Counted from the stretch's first letter, positions 1 to 11,000 are shown. The stretch: 64,000 nucleotides of DNA from Istiophorus platypterus (GCA_016859345.1 CM029115.1:17859501-17923500), one strand, 5' to 3'. The notes: generated from the letters alone by a model not told the origin. Numbers and translations are program-made.

Positions 1-389
1 GAAGAATACAGGCTGGTTTTATCAGTTTCCTAACATTAGGTGAACACAAAATCTGTGAAAGCATAAGTGATTGTCTTTACCTTTCAAGTACTAAGTCCTA
101 TTAATAATTTACCAAGCTACACAATTACTATAGACTTTATATCATGAACCTTAAATGGCCTTTGAACATTTTTAGTTGTTTTTTAAATTTTTTTTTTAAA
201 TTTCTTGCCTTTACTTTTGTTTTCTATATTATTTAGTGTTATACTACCTGCAAAAGTTCACCAGATGAGATAAAGAAATACTTTTTATCCCCTTGTGAAT
301 ATGATTATTCTTTGGCTCTTTTACACAGTTCAGGCCAGGCACGGATAGTCTACGCCCACTCTGACCTCTGTTCACTCTCGTTTTCTTAG

Positions 390-487
390 GCCACTTTCTC
401 TATTCCCTGCACTGTCTCTCATGGGGAGGACCATTCATCACAGCTGTCTCAACAGCCCGGTCACCCTGTGATTAGTGACTCTTTTAG
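390..487 (+). CDS. possible internal exon of an unidentified plus-strand gene
   Basis: A candidate exon sits between an acceptor-like run ending cgttttcttag at 389 and a donor-like gtcaga at 488. Read from 390 in phase 0 it is open for 98 nt and gives a Ser/Gln/His-rich peptide (ATFSIPCTVSHGEDH...). The same frame is closed by TAG exactly at the acceptor, so the frame makes sense only as a spliced exon. It ends two bases into a codon, which matches the start phase of the candidate exon at 655. I do not recognise the protein, and no upstream exon in the right phase is visible in the first 390 bases. It could be chance. Confidence 0.3.
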
Positions 488-654
488 GTCAGACATCTCA
501 GTCGCACATGCTAATTCAAATGGTTGTGTGTGTCTGCTTCTGCATTTGTGCATGCAGAGATGAGGGAACATTTGTGCACCGTTTAAACACTGTACATTAT
601 TCTTTGAGCAGTAGGCTATCAAACCCAGGCCTCCTGTGTGTTCTCATTTCTCAG

Positions 655-724
655 GAACCAAGTAGAAACTCATCAATTCTCTTCTGCCCCCGACTGGTTC
701 TGTGGAGATCAGAGCAGTGACTGA
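655..724 (+). CDS. possible terminal exon of an unidentified plus-strand gene
   Basis: It is preceded by a good polypyrimidine tract and acceptor (ttctcatttctcag ending at 654). Joined to the candidate exon at 390-487, the split codon becomes AGG. The frame then runs 23 codons to a TGA at 722-724 and ends in SSAPDWFCGDQSSD. The gene would converge tail to tail on hsd17b3. The nearest plus-strand AATAAA is at 1649-1654, which would mean a 3' UTR of about 0.9 kb. The family is not recognised. The support is matching phases and splice signals only. Confidence 0.3.
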
Positions 725-1889
725 CACCATAGCTAAGTCATCTGGTGTTGTACTCATCAAATGTTTCCATCTAAGAAGGGGGAAAGAAGAGTGCTAATGA
801 CAGTTACAGATGTATTTAAGCATGTGTGTCGGTGTCCATCTGTGTATGTCTCTGTGTGTGTTTGTGTGTTTGTGTGCTCACATGCATCTTACAACATGAT
901 GTGTGTCAGGGTGAATAACAGAGCTGGATAGTTCCCTCAGTTCATCAGATAAGGTGCCAAACTCTTTCTATTCTCTTCACTACAAGATTTCTGAGTATGG
1001 GGAACTGGGCACACACAAACCTGTCAGCATCAATGATTTGCCACATTTCTTGAGTCCGAGGACATTGTTTTAACTTCATTTTCAGGACACATCAGAATTA
1101 ATGTTAAAATCATATCTAGTTTATTGCATTTACATTCTTTTCTAAAGATGCACTGAGAGTGCCAACTGCATTGTGTGGGCTGTTTAAAGAAGTAAAGGTT
1201 TGAGGGTTTTTTTTTAAACTAATATCAATATGGTTAATGCTGATCCATTAATCAGTTTGGTTAATGTAATGTATAGACATGATATGGCTTCTATCTTATA
1301 ACTTTTATCTATCACAGAGGAAAAAAGCAAGTTCAGCATTGACCATCAAATCATCAGCAACCACAGTTACAATATAACTCATAATTCCTACCGTACTTAC
1401 TTAACATTTACATTAGATTATGAAAAAGGAAATATACAAAAATGCCCAAGGGGTCAAGCAGGTCACAAATTACATAACAATAAGACTATTAATGTCAACT
1501 CTTACAACAAAAATAACTTAGGGAAACTTGCACATCACTGCCACAGAGTTGTCAGACTGTGGCACTTGTGGGGCATGATTTTGCTGAATGGCAATATTTT
1601 AGGGCTCACATAAAAAAGATGCCAATCCTTCTAAACAATAAGAACTAAAATAAAAGGGTGTATCATTCATAAAAGTACACGTCTGGGGTTAGTTTAACCA
1701 TAAAGTTACAAAAGCTACAAAAAGAAATTACCATTGCATCCTACAGTGCCTAATAATAATATGCCATTTATCATTATGTTGAGATGAGAAGCAGAAAAGA
1801 TAGATTTGTAAATACCATTTCCATCATTATAATTTTATTTACATGAGGGATGTTTGATCGAAAAGACATCCCATTACTCTTCCCTTCTA
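725..1889. other. intergenic / 3' flank of hsd17b3
   Basis: AT-rich sequence without a convincing gene. It holds a short GT-rich stretch at about 838-880. Minus-strand poly(A) signals (TTTATT on the plus strand) lie near the hsd17b3 stop, and a plus-strand AATAAA lies at 1649-1654. No structured RNA or repeat family was recognised. Confidence 0.6.
1834..1839 (-). terminator. hsd17b3: candidate hsd17b3 poly(A) signal
   Basis: TTTATT on the plus strand is AATAAA on the coding strand, 57 nt past the stop codon. A second AATAAA (1890-1895) begins immediately after the TGA and is probably too close to give a normal 3' UTR by itself. Which one is used cannot be told from sequence. Confidence 0.45.
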
Positions 1890-1895
1890 TTTATT

Positions 1896-2033
1896 TCAAT
1901 CATTTTCAAAAGTTGCACTTGATGCAGAGATGGATGCCTGATGTACCACTCTGTTCTTGACATAGTCTTTCATGGCGCGTAGAAGAGAATCTGCATAGAG
2001 AACCTTGGGGGGAATAGACTGCAGTAACCAGCC
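1896..2033 (-). CDS. hsd17b3: hsd17b3 exon 11 (terminal coding exon)
   Basis: Acceptor gcacacag lies before 2033. The exon encodes residues 277-321, starting GWLLQSIPPKVLY and ending SATFEND, followed by TGA at 1898-1896. The hydrophobic start matches the C-terminal membrane-facing part of HSD17B3. The upstream intron 10 contains a short CA tract close to the acceptor. Confidence 0.9.
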   Translation of the reverse strand, partial: GWLLQSIPPKVLYADSLLRAMKDYVKNRVVHQASISASSATFEND

Positions 2034-5000
2034 CTGTGTGCCCACATCCATACAAACACACACACACACACTTTTAATCACAATGACAAATCAGTCTCCT
2101 GACATGTTATTTGGCATTATTTGGCATTATTATTATCAATATCATTGTTTTACCATGACTGCGTGATGGATACTGCCGTGTGTTGTGTCTCCAGCTCTGA
2201 GGTACTGCAGGGAGCGTTTTACAAAGTCCTCTGGTGAAAAAGTCACTATGTTGGTTTGTTGGTAACCTGCCAGTCGAGTGGCGACACCAAATGGAGTCAC
2301 TGCCTAAAAAATCAAGACGAATAAAGAGAAAGAGAACTTTCAAGACCTGGGGAAAAAATCACTTTGAATTTAATAACAACTCATCTCCTTTGTCCATCGA
2401 TTTAAAAACCTTGAGGTGGAATCTCAATAAGAATCAAAGTACCTGTATAATGATCCCTTTATCTTTGTATTCAGCTTGAAGACCTTGAGAAAATCTTTGC
2501 CCAAACACCTACAGGAACATGAATTAGGAGCATGAGTGATTACATAACCTAATTTAAGAAGACTAGAGGTGCACTGGTGATGCTTTACTTACCTTAGATG
2601 CAGTATACAGGGTGTACAAGGGGAATGGAACACAGGTAGTTCCAGATGAAATATTCACAATCACCCCTTTTCCTCTGTTGAGGCAGAAATGAAAAACAAT
2701 TGTGGTATTGCATTAGTGTCCAGAAACTCAAACCTAACCAGCATGTGATGTTTTTATTTTGTTACACATTACATCTAATGAAGAAAACATGGGTAGCAAA
2801 CCTGTTCTCCATGCCTGGAAGGATTATTTTGCACATCTGGAGAAAAAAGAAAATATGCTCTGATGGTTTTCAGATTTCCTTTATCTGAAGAATCCTGCGC
2901 ACTTTCCCTTTCTTATTACCACAATATTAACGTCCTCAGACTTTTATCAAACTATATGAACTATTGTATATATGAACATGGTTCAGGACTGATGACTGAA
3001 AAATTATTAAGAAAGTCAGTAAATGATAGTGTGTAGGATTCTTTGCTTTGTTCCCAGTTAAGAAAGTCTGATCCTATACACCTGTATCTTGGACTATAAG
3101 AACTTTTTTTAAAATATTAATTTGTTCATTTGTTTGATAAAGTAAAAGCAAATATATATTCTTACCTTGACCATAGTTATCACATTGCAATTTATGATTT
3201 TTGTAATTGTCTGAAAGCACAAATAAACATGGGTTCCAAATAAGCTACTTTTATTGATAATCAAGAGACAAAAAATGCCAGGGGTGTGGATACAGATAAA
3301 GAAGTGAGAAGTGATGATCTGTGAGACCCTTTGCAGACCCAAACATTTGATCTCATTTATTGGTAATGCAAAATGCAGTGCAATGCAAATTGTACAAATG
3401 GAAACAACTTTAGGTTATTGGTTAATAGTTCCCTATGAAGTTTTAGAGCTCTAGTACCACTAGGGAGCTGTTTTTCTATGAGTTTGCCCCATTTATCTTG
3501 TGCATGCACATGAGGAAACAGCATGCATGTGCACATGCATGAGTGATATGATACACAGTGCAGGTGGTTTCACACTATTCCATTAATACAGATGGCAGAA
3601 AAATGCCAAGACATGCAGCAATGTGCCAACAAAGACAGGTAAAAAGACCTGTTCAGAAAAATTCTTCTTTGCAAATGATTTGAGAGGAAGGAAATTATTT
3701 CAATGTTTGTTGAAATAATTTCCTATTTGTGTACAAAGGTACACAAAATGCGTCCTGCAGAGTAACACTGAATGTAAATATGACCTTTTGTTGTGTAGTA
3801 TAACTGTTGAGGCACCACTGACCTGATCCAGCTCTGCACATTCGAGGAATTCACTGGGGATGAAGCTGGGTAGCATGCCTACATTATTGACTAGTGGTAA
3901 AGAAAAAAGATCCAGTTACATGAGGGGTGAGGGTGAGTGATGGGTTTGATATGCCAGCAGATATTACCATTCTAAATGATGACTACTTTCTTGCATTTGG
4001 TGTGTGTATGAATTAATGTTTCAAACTTTACATGGAAGAATAAAAAAATGTCCAACCTAAAACCCCAATGTTGAGGTCCTTTAGTTGATCCTCAATTTTA
4101 ATGAAGACATTTTCCTTAATGAAGTCTGCTACTATCACTTTCACCTTCTGCCCGGTTTTATCACCTATGAATAATGAAAAAAGATAATGTGGGGTAAGCA
4201 ACATACTGCTCTTTATGCACTCTTTCAAATGACAGCCAGCACATATGTAAATCTGATCATATTTTAATAGTGGACAAAATAAAACAGGTAAATATAGAGA
4301 GCAAGTTTTTACCTATTTCCTTGGCTACCTGGTCCAATTTTACTTTGGTTCTACTCATGATAACCACGTTCATTCCTTGCTCAGCCAGCTAAGGGAAAAA
4401 CTAGTGCAGTCGATAAAAATGACAGTTGCCAAAGACAAAAATTGGCAGATGTGCATCAAGTAAAAATTAAACAATTTATTATGCAAGATTAGTTGAGCAG
4501 AAAAGAACTTCAGATATAGTCTTTGTTGCCCGTGTTTCAGAATATATCAAAATGCATTCAATATATTTAAAGACTGGATTACACATTTTGATGTATAGCA
4601 GGTTTTTAATCTTTATAAATACATTCACTTTTGGTCTTCTGTACTTCAGTTTTAAGTAGAGAAATTTTATGTCATACATATAAATGTGGGAAGAGTTATT
4701 GTACTTAAACAATCACTTACTGCAAATGCATATGCCCTTCCTATGCCTTCTGAAGCACCAGTCACAACTAAAACAGGGATTAGAGATAAAATGAATTCCA
4801 TCGGTTACGTTCTCCTGTAGTTTCTATTCTAAAATGTAGGGGCAGTGTGATCAGAGCTGCATAACCCTAATCTCTCTTCCTCTGCTGCCAGAAGAGGAAA
4901 TAGGATTGTGTGCTGACGCTATAACTCACTCGCTCAACTTTTGTTCTAACAGACTGTACTGATACAGTGTGTTCCCCTCTTCAGATAAAGAATTTTCTAA

Positions 5001-6030
5001 GAACAAACAGGAACTTCTTGTTTCTTGGGATTTGGGATTTAGCAACAAGAACCTTGGATGGGATTGGATGCATCGGTTTAAACTATTGTCGGCGTGCGAG
5101 TAAGACAGGGGTCTGAGAATGCCTAATAACTACCATATGTTAGGCTCATTTTTGTGCTCAGATGAAGAAACAGAATGAATGCTTCCCTGACAAATGTACA
5201 TGCACTCTTTTGTTTTTTGAGAAAATGAAAACAGCACCAGATGACAACACTCCTAGCTCCAAAACTTTTCTAATGCTCTCGATTTTCTGCCATGTTCTGA
5301 GCTCAGACTAACAAACCAGCAGAATGTTTTTTACATTGAAATTTTCCTTCATGGATTTTTTTTCCCTCTGAAAAGATTAAAATTTAACAGTTCTCTTGAA
5401 GACAATGATTAGCTCTCCTAACTTTGGCAACATAGTTTTGTGAGGTTCAACACCTCTAAAATGACAAACAAAAATCAATTGACCTTTTGCAGCAGTTACA
5501 ATTGGCTATATTTCCAATCTGGCAGTGCACCTATGCATTTTACAATGTTAAAGGTGGCGGAATTACTATCTGTGCTGAATTAATGGTAATGTTTTAAACA
5601 AGGGGTCCTTTAATTGTCGACCCCATAAATTGGTTAAAAATTGATGTTTGAATGTTTCCATATGACTTACATGTAAAGAAACCTGAAGAAAGATCTTAAA
5701 TTGTGCCGTTAATTTGATAAATGTCTGTTAAGTCACTATCGCTGAATGAGGTAACACATTTTTGACTGAGAACAGAATAAATTAAAAATTGTTAAAGCAT
5801 ACATAATTTTGACATAATTTAGCCACAGTACTTTAGGTCTGACATACAGCCCACACATGTACATGCACACAAAGCTCACCTGCCCACTCTCCCATAGAGC
5901 TGAAGAATGTCTCTGACAGTGGAAAGCAAAGTTTTGGGAAAAGCATCTTACTGAAAAGTAAAAGTTTCACGCCATAGTAGATAGCAACTGCAGCACCGAG
6001 AGAAATGAAGAACTGTTCCATTAAATCCAT
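1896..6030 (-). CDS. hsd17b3: hsd17b3, 17-beta-hydroxysteroid dehydrogenase 3 (complete, 11 coding exons)
   Basis: A short-chain dehydrogenase/reductase that, by family knowledge, reduces androstenedione-type 17-ketosteroids to testosterone with NADPH at the ER membrane. In fish it also feeds 11-ketotestosterone synthesis. Eleven exons join in phase to 966 nt (321 aa; the human protein is 310 aa). Residues about 6-27 form an N-terminal hydrophobic anchor. The Rossmann motif TGASEGIG is at 53-60. R79 in MSRT matches the human Arg80 that favours NADPH. NNVG is at 129-132 and an Asn in NCN at 159. The catalytic set is S187 (NISSG), Y200 and K204 (YTASK), with the expected 13- and 4-residue spacing. 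The N-terminus (MDLMEQFFI) and whole layout resemble human HSD17B3 (MGDVLEQFFIL), not HSD17B12. The start is the ATG at 6028-6030. The C-terminus is a little longer than human and ends SATFEND. The neighbour ipo11 is divergent. Confidence 0.93.
2154..2303 (-). CDS. hsd17b3: hsd17b3 exon 10
   Basis: 150 nt, residues 227-276, phase 0 at both ends. It begins AVTPFGVATRLAGY and includes FSPEDFVKRSLQYL, the region after the catalytic helix that shapes the steroid pocket in this family. Acceptor ttttttag, donor gtaaaaca. Confidence 0.92.
2443..2508 (-). CDS. hsd17b3: hsd17b3 exon 9
   Basis: 66 nt, residues 205-226 (VFGQRFSQGLQAEYKDKGI..), directly after the catalytic lysine. It corresponds to the SDR helix with the conserved F-S-x-x-L-x-x-E pattern. 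Acceptor ttcctgtag, donor gtactttg. Confidence 0.92.
2593..2674 (-). CDS. hsd17b3: hsd17b3 exon 8 (catalytic Ser-Tyr-Lys exon)
   Basis: 82 nt. It completes Arg177 and encodes residues 178-204, with NISSG (S187) and YTASK (Y200, K204). The exon ends exactly after the catalytic lysine codon. Acceptor cctcaacag, donor gtaagtaa. Confidence 0.94.
2802..2836 (-). CDS. hsd17b3: hsd17b3 exon 7 (35-nt exon)
   Basis: A very short exon, residues 166-176 (MCKIILPGMEN) plus two bases of Arg177. It aligns with the human TQLILKHMESR segment. Acceptor tttctccag; donor gtttgcta is weak, but phase and protein match on both sides support it. Confidence 0.85.
2837..3165 (-). other. hsd17b3: hsd17b3 intron 6
   Basis: 329 bp of AT-rich intron between the exons at 3166-3210 and 2802-2836. 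No further feature seen. Confidence 0.7.
3166..3210 (-). CDS. hsd17b3: hsd17b3 exon 6
   Basis: 45 nt, residues 151-165 (TITKIINCNVITMVK), phase 0 at both ends. The NCN motif includes the conserved SDR active-site asparagine (N159). Acceptor gctttcag, donor gtaagaat. Confidence 0.9.
3522..3541. repeat. 20-bp perfect palindrome
   Basis: The sequence catgcatgtgcacatgcatg equals its own reverse complement. It lies in a purine/pyrimidine-alternating stretch (tgcatgcacatg is also nearby at 3501-3512), the kind of sequence that can take Z-form or cruciform structure. Confidence 0.85.
3689..3724. repeat. 15-bp inverted repeat, 6-nt loop
   Basis: aggaaattatttcaa (3689-3703) and its exact reverse complement (3710-3724) flank the loop tgtttg. 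A second small hairpin follows at once: tttgtgtac / gtacacaaa around aaag. Confidence 0.85.
3823..3890 (-). CDS. hsd17b3: hsd17b3 exon 5
   Basis: 68 nt. It completes Val128 and encodes residues 129-150 (NNVGMLPSFIPSEFLECAEL..). The NNVG motif stabilises the central SDR sheet. Acceptor taccactag, donor gtcagtgg. Confidence 0.92.
4057..4164 (-). CDS. hsd17b3: hsd17b3 exon 4
   Basis: 108 nt, residues 92-127 plus one base of Val128. It includes KVKVIVADFIKENVF, where VADF is the SDR Asp that contacts the adenine ring. It ends IGVL, continuing into VNNVG of exon 5. Acceptor attcatag; donor gttggaca is weak but the phase demands it. Confidence 0.88.
4313..4388 (-). CDS. hsd17b3: hsd17b3 exon 3
   Basis: 76 nt, residues 67-91 plus one base of Gly92 (LAEQGMNVVIMSRTKVKLDQ..). 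The MSRT segment carries the arginine (R79) equivalent to human Arg80, which binds the 2'-phosphate of NADPH. Acceptor tcccttag, donor gtaaaaac. Confidence 0.93.
4389..4720 (-). other. hsd17b3: hsd17b3 intron 2
   Basis: 332 bp of AT-rich intron. Nothing else recognised. Confidence 0.7.
4721..4767 (-). CDS. hsd17b3: hsd17b3 exon 2 (nucleotide-binding motif)
   Basis: 47 nt. It completes Val51 and encodes VTGASEGIGRAYAFA (52-66), the SDR TGxxxGxG cofactor loop. Acceptor ctgttttag, donor gtaagtga. Confidence 0.94.
4768..5879 (-). other. hsd17b3: hsd17b3 intron 1
   Basis: 1112 bp, AT-rich. No repeat family, RNA or nested gene recognised. Confidence 0.7.
5880..6030 (-). CDS. hsd17b3: hsd17b3 exon 1 (start codon, membrane anchor)
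   Basis: 151 nt, residues 1-50 plus one base of Val51. It starts MDLMEQFFISLGAAVAIYYG and ends FFSSMGEWA, matching the human LRSMGQWAVITGAG junction. Residues 6-27 are hydrophobic and probably anchor the enzyme in the ER. Donor gtgagctt. The frame can be extended five codons upstream only from a TTG, so the ATG at 6028-6030 is taken as the start. Confidence 0.92.
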
Positions 6031-6045
6031 GCTTATCTGGCACAA

Positions 6046-6890
6046 TAAACCCCAACTTTAAATCTGTCCGTGTGTCTGCTAAGAGAGAGTGTTGCAATGT
6101 AAGTAAAGAAAAACAGTGGAGGAATGTTGCAATGCCAGAGGACACTCCCATTTCAAGAGCAAACTTGTCTCCCTACAACTTGCATAGAAACAAACACACA
6201 CACAGTTAATGAATCACATGCTTTCAATTTCCGGAGGTTCTACATGAAAAATGTCAAAACTAATTTCTCAGAAACCCAATCATTAGGAGTTCAGGAGTAA
6301 TATACAGGGGTAATTAGTTGTACTTTCAAAACCCAAATATAGTTTTTCTGACTGTAATGATAAATAAAAAACAATTTAGAATTTCATCCTGCAAGTAACA
6401 GTTCATTTTCCCAATTTTAGCGACCAAAAAAAAAAAAAAAAAAAAAAAATCAGTTAATCAAGAAAATACTTGGCAGAGTAATCAACGATTATTATAATCA
6501 TGTGTTACAGCTCTAATTTCATCCTCACCGCCAGACTCTAATATTGTTTTAAGAGATTCAGTTTGTCCATGCATAAGAGGGATGAAACTTCTTATTAAAA
6601 AAAAAAAAAAAAAAAACAAGAGAAAAGGGTCATTTTACTCTCTATAACTATGATCTCACGTATTTCACAATCACTAAATCTGTTGACAGTTTTACAGATC
6701 TAGCTCTGGTGGAAAGTTAAATCGGTTGTCACGCAACACAGATCGCATTTATGATTATAAAAATCCGGTTAGAGAAATAAACCGCGGCGGGCAAGGGGAA
6801 GGTTATTGCGTAACCGAATCTTACTTTTAGCCTAATTTATGTGTTGAAAAAACAAACCAAAACAAAAATAGAGGTCAAACATCCCAGATG
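6046..6890. other. intergenic region between divergent hsd17b3 and ipo11
   Basis: AT-rich, with an A24 run at 6426-6449 and an A20 run at 6597-6616. It holds the 5' flank and UTR of hsd17b3 (minus) and becomes GC-rich from about 6780. A TATAAAA (about 6755-6761, plus strand) is present, but its use is unknown. Confidence 0.5.
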
Positions 6891-8060
6891 TTGCTATAGA
6901 CGAGATTGAACAACTCCGAAGATGCGGCTGCCAGCCACGGCGCATACGTCATCAACGCGCGCCCGCCGTGTTGCCCGCGCCATTCCTCCAAGCGTGTGTT
7001 TCCATCTCTCATTACATTACAACTGGCAGAGCTTCATCAGCCACTGTTACAGGCGTAGATTCCGCTTCCCCGTCGTCATTCTCCCAGGTGAGTCCGGTAC
7101 TGTGTTTAATTTTTGCCTAAACGACAGAGGAAAGACGCCGCTCGACACCGCGGACGTTGTCGCCCCTTGGTTTTTCGCGTTAAATAAGTTTAGCTTGGTC
7201 GCTAGCCCGAAAGTTAGCTTCGGTTTTTTTTGGGGGGGTTATGAGCGATTTTTTGGGAGCTCGGCGTCGCTCGTTTCCATCGGTGAATGGGCGGCTGTGT
7301 TGTTTTAACAATAGGTGACATGCGGAGAGCCGGGCGACGCCGTGGATATATCCCAGAGCTAATCGCCCTCGGTTGTGGGTCGGATCGGTTTTGGTGCCGT
7401 TTCTGCCCCACGCTGACCCCTCGCCCCCCCCCGCCCCCTGAGTTTGTTTTGGTGCCGTGCGCGTCGAAAACAAACGAACCCCGCTGCATAGACACGTTTC
7501 TTGGCGAATGCGATTTTTATGTCACGCTGTCAAAACCCTCACAACGTCTCTGTGACAAGCCCGACAACGCACCCAGCTGTATGTCGTTATAAAGGCCAGG
7601 CGACGGATAACTAGGCGTCAGTCAAATCTGTCTCGGTCGCATCGTAGAGAACCGTTAAGTTGGTACGGCCACCGGGATTTAGCGGCCATTAGCTGACAAA
7701 GTTATGCCGCCGCTAGCTTACTTTTCCCACTCTGCGTTTCGCAACTAGCCGGCGTTAGCAGCAGAGGCCGTGGCATATGTATAACACGAGAAACGAGCCG
7801 GCTAACGTCGGATGAGACCCCCGGCACGCCGCGCTGACTCGACGGGTTCCTCCGCACAGGTGTAGCTAAGACACCGAGGTCGGCGTTACCCCCCCCGTAT
7901 GTTAGCAAGCTACCTGTTACACAGACCGTCAACAATCAAAATTTACTGTCGTGAGTCATTAGCACACGCGGTGTGAGTGTATGCATTTCTGCCCCCCTGT
8001 CACAAACGCAGCATGAAAGGGGCATGGCAGGTGCACAGGTGCGACATCGGTGCCCTGGGG
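6890..8060 (+). promoter_or_regulatory. ipo11: CpG-rich promoter region of ipo11 (possibly bidirectional)
   Basis: CpG dinucleotides are frequent from about 6890 to 8000 and rare in most of the window, as expected of a CpG island at a housekeeping promoter. A CRE-like TACGTCA lies at about 6946-6952. C-rich GC-box-like runs lie at about 7423-7438. The non-coding exon 1 donor (7088) lies inside it. The hsd17b3 start codon is about 0.9 kb away on the opposite strand, so the two genes may share it. No TSS can be fixed from sequence. Confidence 0.65.
6980..7087 (+). other. ipo11: probable ipo11 non-coding exon 1 (5' UTR), left edge unknown
   Basis: A consensus donor (CCCAG|gtgagtcc) lies at 7087/7088 inside the CpG-rich region. 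The first coding exon at 11250 has an acceptor only 12 nt before the ATG, so an upstream UTR exon is required. The left boundary given here is arbitrary. If transcription starts before 6922, an ATG there would open an upstream frame that reads across the splice and overlaps the true start. Confidence 0.5.
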
Positions 8061-11000
8061 CCGCACAGCACAGTCTGTATGAGAACAGGCATTTGGCCCT
8101 TTCACGTAGAGGATGTTTAAGTCACAATAGAAAAGAAACAGCTCAGTTGTAAATGATGAAATCAATGATGGCCGAACCCCATCTAGCTGCTCTGTTTTCT
8201 GGTCCTGGTCCACGTTCGCTCACTGTCACGCTGTCTTACTGGGACACTTAAATAGAGCAAGCCATTGTCAATGTTATTGTAAACACGTCTGGTTCTCCTA
8301 CCATGACAAGTCAAAATGTCTGCAGTGGAGGACTGTGAAGTTACAGATCTAGCGGACAGCTAGAGAAGTGGCACCAAGAACAACTGACTGTATTTCTACT
8401 GCGTGAGGATGTTATACGGGCGTGGATATCCTCCTACACTAGGTAAAGATGCTTTGACACAGTTTTAAAACTCGGTTCAATAATGCACGGTGACTATGGG
8501 CAGACTGTTGCCTGTCCTTTTTGAGGGTTTCTCCTTCTGTGCGGGTACAGAAGTACAGAACCTGAGTAACCTAAATTATCATCTCGAGAGTCTTGCATGG
8601 ACCGTGTCAGCACTGAGAGTTGCATATGAGCGAGTCTTTAAATGAGACCAGTTCCCTTGTTCAAACTTCTATGTATCAATGTGAAGCGTAGATTTTGTCG
8701 ATACTGATATGACGATTACACCTGTTTGTTCATCTTGACACTGTCTCAAAGAATCTGACAACTCAAAGAGGAGAGTCTGCTGGTATTTACAGTCAAGATG
8801 ACCCTCCTCAGTCACACTGTAGCACGCCAAGAACCCCTTGTTTTTAGTCAGACTCACTGCTTATGGCACTCCCTGCTGAAGCTTTCAGTCGAGACTGGGG
8901 GTAGCCCAAGTCGATCTGCACAATCTCTGTTAGCAGAGTTGCACAATGGATAATAGTTTATAGTGTGGCATTTTGCAGATGTGTCCTACCTCTTAAAACT
9001 GAGTTTTCATTTTTTCCACATGACGGAGATGAGAAAGCCTGTCTACATTCCAGCCAAAGCTTTGTGCCATAATAATCATTAAGTCTTTGAGTCTTTCCTT
9101 TTTTTTTACTACTACAAGGTATCAATAAACTCTCTCATAATTGTCAGTATGATAACGGAAAGCACCGAACCAAGTAGAGTTGGAAAGATACAAAGCAGGA
9201 TCAGGCAGAAAGAAGAAAATGAACTCCTATGTGCTTGTTTGTCCTATGCAAGTCTTGGTTATATCTGCTTGTGAATTCTCTTGCTCTGGAACAAGGCTAA
9301 ATGGAACCAAATAGGTGAATTCTTGTGTGAGTCAAAGATAACGGTTTGTTTTTACTGTGCTTCAGTTTGTATTTTTTTTATACAGTAGCTTATTTTGTGA
9401 TTGTGATGCCAGGGTCACAGATTTACAATGTTATCACTGAATGTTTTAATTGATAAGTATTTTTACATGCATAAAAGTGCCTAAATTGTGAATCTTGTCC
9501 TAGTTTTGGTCATATTTTGGTTATGATGTTTACATGGAACATTAAGATACGTGGTTATTCATATCCCCACATACGCAAGTCTAATATTATCCAGGTTCTG
9601 ATCATAAGTGTAGTTACAAGCATGTCCTAGACTTTTCCACAATTAACCTCTTTCTTTACCAACTGAGTTGACAATAGTTTAGGCTGAGCCCAGTTCGGTC
9701 TGGCTGTCTGTACTCTGCTGCACTCATACCTCTCTCTGCTGGATTTATACTTCTCCAATTGATCAACATTAATGGAGGATGAGTTGACTATGCGTCTGCA
9801 AACAAGGCAGACGGTTCAGAAACCTGGAGTAGGTCTTTACATAAGCATAGTTGGGTTTCTCAAAACTGGAATAAATGCTTATTCATGTGTCTAAAACCAG
9901 AATAGGATGTTTACATGCATATTGTGATTTGAAGGTACATTTTTATCTTTAAAGTTCTTTCTTGGAAAATATCTGTGGATGCTTCTTCACAGCAAGCGTT
10001 GTGTGACTGCCACCAGAGAAATAAAAGCCCCTCAGTATTCTTAGAATATACGGGTGCTACGCTTTCTCAAATCAAACCATTAAAACAAAACAAAACTCCA
10101 CAGTCTACCTAACATCTTTGTCAGTGAATTAATAATTCATAGATTGTTCATTAGGAGACTCAGTTTTTGATTTGTGACAACAGGTGTGTATAAATAACTG
10201 CTACTCTATTCTTATGTGCATATGACCATAATGCAAAGGCAGTTACAGAGGTGCACACAATGGATCGTGGTGCTGAATATTATTGTCTGCCCCGTAGATG
10301 GCAGTCTTGCTCAACATTTTCCCCTGCCCCCACTGAAACTCACTGGGAGGTGAGCTGTCACATTGAACTACCTCTGTTGGTCTCACTGAGTTTCTCCTGA
10401 CATCCAGTTGCTTTGGAAACTTAAATGCTGATTATGCTAACATAATCTGGCGGGCTTGTGAAAAAGTGTCATTTGCATCTGGGATAAACTGCATCTAAAG
10501 TTGCTGACTGCAATGTCTAAACACGATTAGTTGGTAGACATAAATAATAGTTTTTTGGAGTTCATAGTTTAAAAAAAAAAAATCTCTTGCTTCTCAGAAA
10601 TATTCTCTGAAACTAATGGGAACATACTCAAAGCTGAAGACTAGAAATGATGTAATAGAGAGAAATGTTGACATATGAACTACCTCATAAGGAAGGAGTT
10701 GTGATCTTAAAGTAGGTCTGTTTAGGCAGTAGTTTATTATTCTATCCGATAATCCCTTTTTTGAGGCTTAGATTTGACTGATATACTGACTCAAATACAG
10801 CTTATGAAACTGGAGAAACACCTTTGGCCCTGTGAAGCTGGGGTGCTTGAATACTATGTGTGGCAGAGAACAGCTCTTTGTCTGGAAGGGAGATGCCTGC
10901 AAGTGTTTCTGTCAGGTTTGCTTTTATTTATTCAGAAGGGATTTTTTTTCTTTCTCAAGATGTTTGACTGGGATTTCAGTGCCATTTGATCTATAATAAA

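Larger units (their letters stand above)
3211..3822 (-). other. hsd17b3: hsd17b3 intron 5 with palindromes
   Basis: 612-bp intron. It holds a perfect 20-bp palindrome at 3522-3541, a 15-bp-stem hairpin at 3689-3724 and a 9-bp-stem hairpin at 3726-3747. No gene inside. Confidence 0.7.

Noticed and set aside
1896..6030. Assignment of the SDR gene to hsd17b12 or hsdl1 instead of hsd17b3
   Set aside because: The N-terminus (LMEQFFI), SMGEWAVVTGASEGIG and the 11-exon layout follow HSD17B3. The longer N-terminal region of HSD17B12 is absent.
6922..7308. 128-codon open frame in the CpG-rich region as a protein gene
   Set aside because: It runs straight through the consensus exon 1 donor, has no recognisable homology, and long chance frames are expected in GC-rich promoter DNA.
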